From Candidatus Omnitrophota bacterium (GTDB taxonomy: Bacteria > Omnitrophota > Gorgyraeia > 2-01-FULL-45-10), in assembly GCA_030695725.1 (NCBI GenBank), contig JAUYPN010000037.1:1-7960 (forward strand): a stretch of DNA of 7,960 nucleotides, given 5' to 3'. The stretch's first letter is position 1, and every line of letters begins with the position of its first letter. The notes beneath the pieces were generated by a model, which saw only the letters and a list, made by a program, of their open reading frames with translations, was not told where the DNA came from and made no database searches. Position numbers and translations under genes: made by a program. Shown in pieces: positions 1 through 4,385 of this stretch.

Positions 1-1221
1 GCTATTTTGAACGAAACGAAACGCGAGAACGATAATATAGAGTTGATAGCCAGTGAAAATTTCGTCAGCGAAGCCATCCTTGAGGCTCAAGGTTCGGTCC
101 TCACCAATAAATACGCTGAAGGTTATCCCGAGGCGCGGTGGTACAACGGCTGTGAATTCGTTGATGACGTCGAGAGCCTGGCGATCGACAGAGCAAAAAA
201 ACTTTTTGGCGCCGAGCACGTGAACGTGCAGCCTCACTCCGGCACGCAGGCGAATATGGCGATCTACTTTGCGATGCTGGAACCCGGCGATACCGTGATG
301 GCGATGGACCTGGCCTGCGGGGGGCATCTGTCGCACGGCCATCCGCACAATTTTTCGGGAAGATTTTACAGAATAGCCCCGTACGGTGTGAACCGCAAGA
401 CCGAAATGCTCGATTACGACGAGATCTCGGAACTCGCCAAGAAGAGCAGGCCGAAGATGATACTTGTAGGGGCTTCGGCTTATCCCAGAGCTATAGATTT
501 CAAAAAGTTCAGAGAGATAGCCGATTCCGTCGGCGCTTTCATATTTGTGGACATAGCCCATATAGCGGGGCTCGTAGCGGCGGGGCTGCACTCCAACCCC
601 ATGGAATACGCGGAATTTGTGACGTCCACCACCCATAAGACCTTGAGGGGTCCGAGGGGCGGCTTAATAATGTGCAGAAAAGAGTTCGCCAAAAAGATAG
701 ACAGCCAGATCTTTCCGGGCCTGCAGGGCGGGCCGCTGATGCATGTGATAGCCGCGAAGGCCGTATGTTTCAAAGAGGCGCTCGAGCCCGGGTTCAAAAA
801 ATATCAGTCGCAGATACTGAAGAATTCCAAGAAGCTCTCCTCGGAAATGGCAAAATTGGGATACAGGATCGTCGCCGGCGGGACGGATACGCACCTCTTT
901 CTGGTAGACCTCTCGAGCAAGAATATTACAGGAAAAGAGGCGGCCGCTGTTTTAGACAGGGCCGGCATCACGGTCAATAAAAATCTCATTCCTTACGATA
1001 AACAATCTTCTTTCATCGCCAGTGGTATCCGTATCGGCACGCCCGCTGTCACGACGCGTGGAATGAAGGAACCTGCGATGAAGAGGATAGCCGAACTTAT
1101 CGACAAAGCTTTGAGCGATCCCAATAATGAGAAGAATATCCAGTCGGTCCGCAAAGAAGTAACGGCGCTCGTAAAAGCGTTCCCGCTGTATAAAGGCTTG
1201 ATCAGGAGACTTGAAAAATAA
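1..1221 (+). CDS. glyA: Serine hydroxymethyltransferase (5' end outside window)
   Basis: PLP enzyme that interconverts serine + THF and glycine + 5,10-methylene-THF in the cytoplasm, the main source of one-carbon units. The frame is open to the left edge and the first visible residues (AILNETKREN) fit the family's N-terminal helix. The true start therefore lies upstream, and the TTG at 7 is probably internal. Visible motifs, counting codons from base 1: ELIASEN near residue 15-21, NKYAEGYP near 37-44, PHSGTQAN, GGHLSHG, DIAHIAGL, and the PLP-lysine motif TTHKTLRGPRGG with Lys213 (codon 637-639). GGTDTHLFLVDL and SGIRIGTPAVTTRG follow, the latter carrying the carboxylate-binding Arg. About 406 residues are visible against roughly 415-420 for complete bacterial enzymes, so only a short piece is missing. 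The usual RYYGG reads RWYNG here (Trp codon 139-141). The stop overlaps the next ATG by one base (TAATG), implying translational coupling. Confidence 0.97.
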   Translation, partial: AILNETKRENDNIELIASENFVSEAILEAQGSVLTNKYAEGYPEARWYNGCEFVDDVESLAIDRAKKLFGAEHVNVQPHSGTQANMAIYFAMLEPGDTVMAMDLACGGHLSHGHPHNFSGRFYRIAPYGVNRKTEMLDYDEISELAKKSRPKMILVGASAYPRAIDFKKFREIADSVGAFIFVDIAHIAGLVAAGLHSNPMEYAEFVTSTTHKTLRGPRGGLIMCRKEFAKKIDSQIFPGLQGGPLMHVIAAKAVCFKEALEPGFKKYQSQILKNSKKLSSEMAKLGYRIVAGGTDTHLFLVDLSSKNITGKEAAAVLDRAGITVNKNLIPYDKQSSFIASGIRIGTPAVTTRGMKEPAMKRIAELIDKALSDPNNEKNIQSVRKEVTALVKAFPLYKGLIRRLEK

Positions 1222-1670
1222 TGAAAACAAAACGCCCGACGTGGGATGAATATTTCCTCGGCATCGCCGACCTCGTATCGAAACGCTCGACCTGTTTACG
1301 GCGCCGCGTCGGCGCGGTCCTCGTCAAAGATAAGAGGATGCTCGCGACCGGATATAACGGCGCCCCATCAAGGATCGCTCACTGCAGTAAAACCGGATGT
1401 ATCCGCGAAAAGCTCAAGATCCCTTCGGGAGAACGCCACGAGCTATGCCGCGGGCTACATGGAGAGCAAAATTCTCTCCTTCAGGCGGCATTACATGGAA
1501 CAAGCCTGAAAGGAGCAACGCTCTATTGCACAACACAACCCTGCATAATCTGCGCCAAGATGATCATCAACGCCGGCATCAATGAGATAGTCATCAAGGG
1601 CAGCTATCCCGACAAAATGGCCCGCGATATCCTTAAAGAAGCTAAGATCAGGGTCCGTATAGTAAAATGA
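1221..1670 (+). CDS. comEB: dCMP deaminase (ComEB-type)
   Basis: Zinc-dependent deoxycytidylate deaminase, expected to convert dCMP to dUMP, the substrate of thymidylate synthase. The 149 residues form one cytidine deaminase-like fold. His80, Cys108 and Cys111 (HGEQN and QPCIICA) are the likely catalytic Zn ligands and Glu82 the proton shuttle. VGAVLVKDKRMLATGYNGAP (about 30-49) is the typical N-terminal core of dCMP deaminases. Cys55, Cys60 and Cys76 lie in the segment that, in phage T4 dCMP deaminase, contributes to a second structural zinc, so a second metal is possible here. The usual HAE triad reads HGE, a mild variant. The ATG overlaps the glyA stop by one base. No separate Shine-Dalgarno was needed to choose this start because the N-terminus (KRPTWDEYFLGIA) fits the family. 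Its place between glyA and nrdR fits thymidylate and dNTP supply. A related late-competence or general deaminase role is less likely. Confidence 0.93.
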   Translation: MKTKRPTWDEYFLGIADLVSKRSTCLRRRVGAVLVKDKRMLATGYNGAPSRIAHCSKTGCIREKLKIPSGERHELCRGLHGEQNSLLQAALHGTSLKGATLYCTTQPCIICAKMIINAGINEIVIKGSYPDKMARDILKEAKIRVRIVK

Positions 1671-1813
1671 GGATACTCATTGTATTGTTTATCTGTATGG
1701 CACTAGCGGGATGCGGGAGTATGGCACTCGGCAAGGGCGGGCTCTATTTGAATAAGAGTACCTGCGTCGGAATGGACGAACTCGGTGTCGCAAAGATGAA
1801 CAACAAATTTTAA
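1667..1813 (+). CDS. Small lipoprotein, 48 residues, unknown function
   Basis: A short reading frame that exactly fills the gap between the deaminase and nrdR. Its ATG overlaps the deaminase stop in an ATGA arrangement, and its TAA is followed immediately by the nrdR ATG. The product starts with Arg2 and a hydrophobic stretch (ILIVLFICMALA), then a lipobox LAGC with Cys16, followed by GSMALGKGG. This is a textbook type II signal peptide, predicting a mature lipoprotein of only 33 residues tethered to a membrane by Cys16. The mature part has one more Cys (Cys33) and ends in KMNNKF. I do not recognise a family. The tight fit to both neighbours and the lipobox support a real gene rather than a spacer. 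It lacks a clear Shine-Dalgarno (AGGG lies about 14 bases upstream), so translation is probably coupled. It could be a remnant of a longer lipoprotein gene. Confidence 0.68.
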   Translation: MRILIVLFICMALAGCGSMALGKGGLYLNKSTCVGMDELGVAKMNNKF

Positions 1814-2263
1814 ATGCGCTGCCCATACTGCGGTAATAAAAAAGATAGCGTTATAGATTCGCGCATGTCGCGCAACGCCTCGAATGTCCGGCGCAGACGC
1901 GAGTGCCTGAAGTGCAAGCGCCGCTTCACGACCTACGAATACGTCGAGCGTATCCCCCTCATGGTAAGAAAGAAGGACGGCAGGCGCGAGGCTTTCGACC
2001 GCGAGAAGCTGATGAACGGCATCCTCGTCGCTTGCGAGAAAAGGCCGGTCAGTATGAAACGCGCTGAAAAGTTAGTCGACGAAATAGAGAGACAGTTAGA
2101 GAAGAAGCATGAGAAGGAAGTCGCCTCGAAAGATATAGGCGAGCTTGTTATGAAGGGCCTGCACTCTATAGACGAGATAGCCTACGTGAGGTTCGCCTCT
2201 GTCTACAGGCAGTTCAGAGACGTCGGTCAGTTCATGAAGGAATTGAAAACTTTCCTGCGTTAA
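1814..2263 (+). CDS. nrdR: Transcriptional repressor NrdR
   Basis: Cytoplasmic nucleotide-sensing repressor of ribonucleotide reductase genes. In known members it binds ATP/dATP through an ATP-cone and then binds paired NrdR boxes at nrd promoters. The 149 residues match the usual family length (about 150). An N-terminal zinc ribbon has Cys3, Cys6, Cys31 and Cys34, with VIDSR and the basic run RRRREC between them and RFTTYE after. The ATP-cone follows at about 46-136 (VRKKDGRREAFDREKL ... IDEIAYVRFASVYRQF). The ATG directly follows the stop of the small lipoprotein gene, with no spacer and only a weak upstream Shine-Dalgarno, so translation is likely coupled. Its position after glyA and dCMP deaminase groups dNTP-related functions. 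I saw no obvious NrdR box in the window, so its targets are elsewhere. Confidence 0.97.
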   Translation: MRCPYCGNKKDSVIDSRMSRNASNVRRRRECLKCKRRFTTYEYVERIPLMVRKKDGRREAFDREKLMNGILVACEKRPVSMKRAEKLVDEIERQLEKKHEKEVASKDIGELVMKGLHSIDEIAYVRFASVYRQFRDVGQFMKELKTFLR

Positions 2264-2280
2264 GAGTGAGGCGGCACGCT

Positions 2281-3132
2281 ATGCACGAAGCTCTGTATTA
2301 CGAAAAGATACACGGCAAAAGAGTTCATTGCCATCTCTGCCCTTATGAATGCCAAATCCCGCCGAGCGGCAAGGGCGCGTGCGGCGTCCGGCAGAATATA
2401 GATGGTATCCTCTATAGCCTCATATACGGCAAGACCACTTCGGTGGCGCTTGATCCAATCGAGAAGAAACCCCTCTATCGTTACCACCCCGGGGAGAAAA
2501 TATTATCCTTAGGAACGCGCGGTTGTAATCTTCATTGTGATTTTTGCCAGAACTGGCATATATCGCAAGATGCGAACGCTCCCACGGAGAACGTCACATC
2601 CGAAGAGGCGGTTGAAAAGGCAAAGGGGCTCGGCTCGTTCGGAATAGCCTACACGTATAACGAGCCATTCATATGGTATGAATTCGTCCTCGATACCGCG
2701 AAGCTGGCTAGAAAAAACGGGCTGGAGAACGTCCTGGTCACGAACGGGTTTGTGAATATAGAGCCTTTAAAAGGAATGCTGCCGTATATTAACGCTATGA
2801 ATATAGATCTGAAATCTTTCGATGAGGAATTTTATACGAAGATCTGTAAGGGCTCTCTTAAGCCGGTTCTTGACGTTATAAAGATGTCAGCTAAGAGCTG
2901 CCACATCGAACTCACCAATCTCATAATCCCCACTCTGAATGACTCAGACTCTACTATAAGGAAGATGGTCGAATGGATATATGATAATTTAGGATCGGAA
3001 GCGCCGCTTCACCTGTCCAGGTATTTTCCGTGCTACAACATGGATCTGCCTCCCACTCCTATAGAGACCTTAAAGAGAGCCGAGCGTATAGCGAAAGAGA
3101 AGCTTAAATACGTCTACATAGGTAACGCGTGA
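2281..3132 (+). CDS. AmmeMemoRadiSam-type radical SAM enzyme, apparently lacking its C-terminal tail
   Basis: Radical SAM protein of the PflA-like group often annotated as the AmmeMemoRadiSam system radical SAM enzyme; its substrate is not established. The [4Fe-4S] motif CxxxCxxC is Cys82, Cys86, Cys89 in GCNLHCDFCQNW. An N-terminal cysteine cluster (Cys17, Cys20, Cys24, Cys34 in HCHLCPYEC and GACGVRQN) is typical of the family. GIAYTYNEP (about residue 120) and LVTNGFV are conserved, and SRYFPCYNMDLPPTP is the conserved C-terminal segment. I chose the ATG at 2281 because GAGG at 2268-2271 is well spaced and the family start resembles MHEALYYEK; a GTG at 2266 would add five residues. Length is 283 residues, while members I recall run to about 330-350 with a terminal CxxC...CxxC tail after the GN(V/I)PG segment. 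Here the protein stops at YIGNA, and the transposase repeat starts at the next base. Truncation by insertion is my inference. Confidence 0.88.
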   Translation: MHEALYYEKIHGKRVHCHLCPYECQIPPSGKGACGVRQNIDGILYSLIYGKTTSVALDPIEKKPLYRYHPGEKILSLGTRGCNLHCDFCQNWHISQDANAPTENVTSEEAVEKAKGLGSFGIAYTYNEPFIWYEFVLDTAKLARKNGLENVLVTNGFVNIEPLKGMLPYINAMNIDLKSFDEEFYTKICKGSLKPVLDVIKMSAKSCHIELTNLIIPTLNDSDSTIRKMVEWIYDNLGSEAPLHLSRYFPCYNMDLPPTPIETLKRAERIAKEKLKYVYIGNA

Positions 3133-3157
3133 CAAATAGGGGACAGCGCCCTATTTT
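3133..3157 (+). repeat. REP-like hairpin repeat, copy 1 (left end)
   Basis: Twenty-five bases starting CAAATAGGGG and ending CCCTATTTT. The arms AAATAGGG and CCCTATTT pair perfectly (8 bp) around a 7-base loop GACAGCG. The reverse complement occurs exactly at 3870-3894 and 3928-3952. It begins directly after the TGA of the radical SAM gene. It also contains the TAG stop codon of the transposase (3151-3153, minus strand), so the last transposase codons run into the repeat. It lacks an obvious GTAG tetranucleotide of the kind described beside classical enterobacterial REPs. Confidence 0.85.
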
Positions 3158-3159
3158 TT
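3134..3159 (+). terminator. Possible intrinsic terminator at the end of the glyA-radical SAM operon
   Basis: The copy 1 hairpin (8-bp stem, 7-base loop) is followed on the plus strand by a run of six T (3154-3159), three of which belong to the stem. It lies two bases after the radical SAM stop codon. Stem-loop plus U-tract is the form of a Rho-independent terminator, though the stem has only three G-C pairs. If used, the mobile element supplies the end of the operon transcript. Confidence 0.5.
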
Positions 3160-3831
3160 CTCTACTATCTTCGGTCTGCCTACCGGTAGCGCGTGCAGTC
3201 GCTCACCAAACTCTTTTTCCAGTTTATTAATAAATGATTCTCTTCCAAGCGGCCTGCCGGTCATAGTATATTTACGAATACTAGATATGTCCTCTGTATT
3301 ATCAGGCGCATCGATAAAGCTCTTCCATTTAACTTGCTCAATATCAACATATTTGAAGAGTTCCCCGGAGTCGATTATAGAGGTATGTGTATTATCGACA
3401 TGATCTTTAGCGCTTGACCATACGTAATCATATGCTTTCTTTGCTATATGAGCTCTTACGGGGTTTCGCTCGATGTAGCGGGCGGCGGCTGCAAGATGTT
3501 TTTCGTCCATAACACATGAAAAGAATCTACCCTGCCATAGATGTCCGGCCGTGCCCATCTTCTTATTACGATATTGGGAATACCGCATATGGGCTGTATT
3601 AAATGTCCTGGCTATAGAATATTCATCCGATGGAATAACAATAAAATGCACGTGGTTGGACATGAGACAATACGCAATAATTAAGAGATTATACTTTCGG
3701 CTATACTCATCCATCCAAATTAGATATCGCCTTCGATCGCTATCATCATCAAATACATCTTGTCTATAATTACCACGTTGGGTTATGTGGTGAGGTAATC
3801 CTGGAGCTATGATACGAGCAAGTCTTGGCAT
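3151..3831 (-). CDS. REP-associated tyrosine transposase (RAYT, Y1/HUH family)
   Basis: Single-strand DNA transposase/endonuclease of the IS200-like Y1 family, RAYT branch, which in studied cases binds and cuts REP hairpins. The 226 residues appear complete. GLPHHITQRGN (11-21) is the characteristic N-terminal motif. NHVHF has His60 and His62, the metal-binding HUH pair. HLWQGRFFS (97-105) follows, and RYIERNPVRA holds Tyr119, the likely nucleophile that forms the 5'-phosphotyrosine link. WSSAKDH follows at 138-144. A C-terminal region TGRPLGRESFINKLEKEFG (191-209) and a basic VGRPK near the end are typical of RAYTs. The ATG at 3829-3831 gives the family start MPRLARI. There is no Shine-Dalgarno, and a promoter lies close enough that the mRNA may be nearly leaderless. 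The stop codon lies inside a repeat hairpin. No frameshift or missing catalytic residue is visible, so it may be active. Confidence 0.95.
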   Translation of the reverse strand: MPRLARIIAPGLPHHITQRGNYRQDVFDDDSDRRRYLIWMDEYSRKYNLLIIAYCLMSNHVHFIVIPSDEYSIARTFNTAHMRYSQYRNKKMGTAGHLWQGRFFSCVMDEKHLAAAARYIERNPVRAHIAKKAYDYVWSSAKDHVDNTHTSIIDSGELFKYVDIEQVKWKSFIDAPDNTEDISSIRKYTMTGRPLGRESFINKLEKEFGERLHALPVGRPKIVEKK

Positions 3832-3837
3832 GGATAT

Positions 3838-3866
3838 ACATTACTATGGCGAGAAAAGGATGTCAA
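3838..3866 (-). promoter_or_regulatory. Candidate promoter of the transposase gene
   Basis: On the minus strand a perfect -35 box TTGACA (3861-3866) is followed after 17 bases by TAATGT (3838-3843), a weak -10 box matching 3 of 6 consensus positions. The -10 ends six bases before the ATG, so a start about 7 bases downstream would give an almost leaderless mRNA. This agrees with the missing Shine-Dalgarno. The -35 box lies in the 49-base repeat, and a second copy of the same -35 exists in the duplicate unit. Confidence 0.5.
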
Positions 3867-3894
3867 TATAAAATAGGGCGCTGTCCCCTATTTG
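3846..3894. repeat. 49-base direct repeat, unit A
   Basis: Exactly identical to 3904-3952, with nine bases (3895-3903) between the two, giving a period of 58. The unit consists of a 24-base part beginning ATGGCGAGAAAAGG, which on the minus strand carries TTGACA, followed by the inverted 25-base REP-like hairpin (3870-3894). This unit is the one next to the transposase start and supplies its candidate -35 box. Confidence 0.93.
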
Positions 3895-3903
3895 AATATT
3901 TGA

Positions 3904-3952
3904 ATGGCGAGAAAAGGATGTCAATATAAAATAGGGCGCTGTCCCCTATTTG
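3904..3952. repeat. 49-base direct repeat, unit B
   Basis: Perfect copy of 3846-3894, ending 16 bases before the end of the pseudopilin gene. Identity over all 49 bases shows a recent duplication of the element's 5' end. The hairpin part is 3928-3952, inverted relative to copy 1 at 3133. The minus-strand TTGACA here is followed after 17 bases by AAATAT, a poor -10, so this copy probably does not drive transcription. Confidence 0.93.
3925..3952 (-). terminator. Possible terminator for the chaperone-pseudopilin operon
   Basis: Read on the minus strand, the REP hairpin of unit B (AAATAGGG, 7-base loop, CCCTATTT) is followed by TATATT. It lies 16 bases after the pseudopilin stop. Unit A repeats the same structure 58 bases further on. 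The U-tract is imperfect, so termination may be partial. Confidence 0.35.
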
Positions 3953-3968
3953 CCAATAAAGCATATAG

Positions 3969-4355
3969 TCATGGCTCATCGGTGTAACTTATTTCACCTG
4001 TAGATAATTTCATTATTGTAAAGATGCCATCTTGGCCCATAGCCAGAATCCTATCCTTGTTCCGTTCTACTCTATAAACGTACATTGTATAATATTTACC
4101 GCTTAAATCTGAATTTTTCAAATATTTGCCTAAGATTGTGTCTTCAGGAAGTACTTGATCTCCAAAATCTACATAAAACCCAAACTCCATCTTGACAATC
4201 CTCTCAGCGGTTCTGATCGTGCCCAGGGCAGCTATCGCCTCTGTTCTTTTTGTCCGCTCGGTAATATTCTGCATCATCGGAACGGCTACCGAGGCAAGGA
4301 TGCCGATTATTATTATCACGACTATCAGCTCAATTAAGGTGAACCCTTTTTTCAT
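3969..4355 (-). CDS. Type IV pilin-like prepilin (GspG/PilA-type pseudopilin)
   Basis: Prepilin-type protein of 128 residues. The N-terminus MKKG is followed by FTLIELIVVIIIIGILASVA, the class III signal. Prepilin peptidase would cut after Gly4 and methylate Phe, leaving Glu at mature position 5. The hydrophobic helix (about 6-26) anchors the subunit in the inner membrane and forms the filament core. A helical stretch TERTKRTEAIAALGTIRTAER continues into a short globular domain, then strands ending with QDGIFTIMKLSTGEISYTDEP. This is the small-pseudopilin layout of type II secretion or type IV pili, but I see no clear calcium-site signature of GspG. The ATG at 4353-4355 gives the standard 4-residue leader; an upstream ATG (4367) and TTG (4379) in frame would lengthen it to 8 or 12. 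It lies 30 bases after the chaperone gene and is probably co-transcribed with it. No pilus assembly genes are in view, so the filament it joins is unknown. Confidence 0.85.
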   Translation of the reverse strand: MKKGFTLIELIVVIIIIGILASVAVPMMQNITERTKRTEAIAALGTIRTAERIVKMEFGFYVDFGDQVLPEDTILGKYLKNSDLSGKYYTMYVYRVERNKDRILAMGQDGIFTIMKLSTGEISYTDEP

Positions 4356-4385
4356 CGCGCATCCCATCAGTCTTATCAAAGTCAG

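Larger units (their letters stand above)
3133..3952. mobile_element. RAYT element with inverted REP-like flanks
   Basis: A compact unit made of one REP-associated tyrosine transposase gene (minus strand) bounded by copies of a 25-base hairpin-forming repeat. One copy lies at the 3' side of the gene (3133-3157). Two copies in inverted orientation lie at its 5' side (3870-3894 and 3928-3952). It separates a rightward operon from a leftward one. By eye, the transposase gene and its flanks are more A+T-rich than the glyA to radical SAM operon. There is no visible target duplication, as expected for Y1 HUH enzymes. The outer boundaries are inferred from the repeats and could differ by some bases. 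RAYTs are usually domesticated or act on REP sequences rather than behave as free insertion sequences. Confidence 0.75.

Noticed and set aside
480..797. Long minus-strand reading frame inside glyA
   Set aside because: It lies wholly opposite a strongly conserved glyA coding region, has no recognisable motif and is a codon-bias shadow.
3846..3952. Possible CRISPR-like array (two identical 49-base repeats)
   Set aside because: Only two units, a 9-base gap instead of a spacer, and the repeat contains the REP hairpin and promoter of an adjacent RAYT; no cas gene is present.
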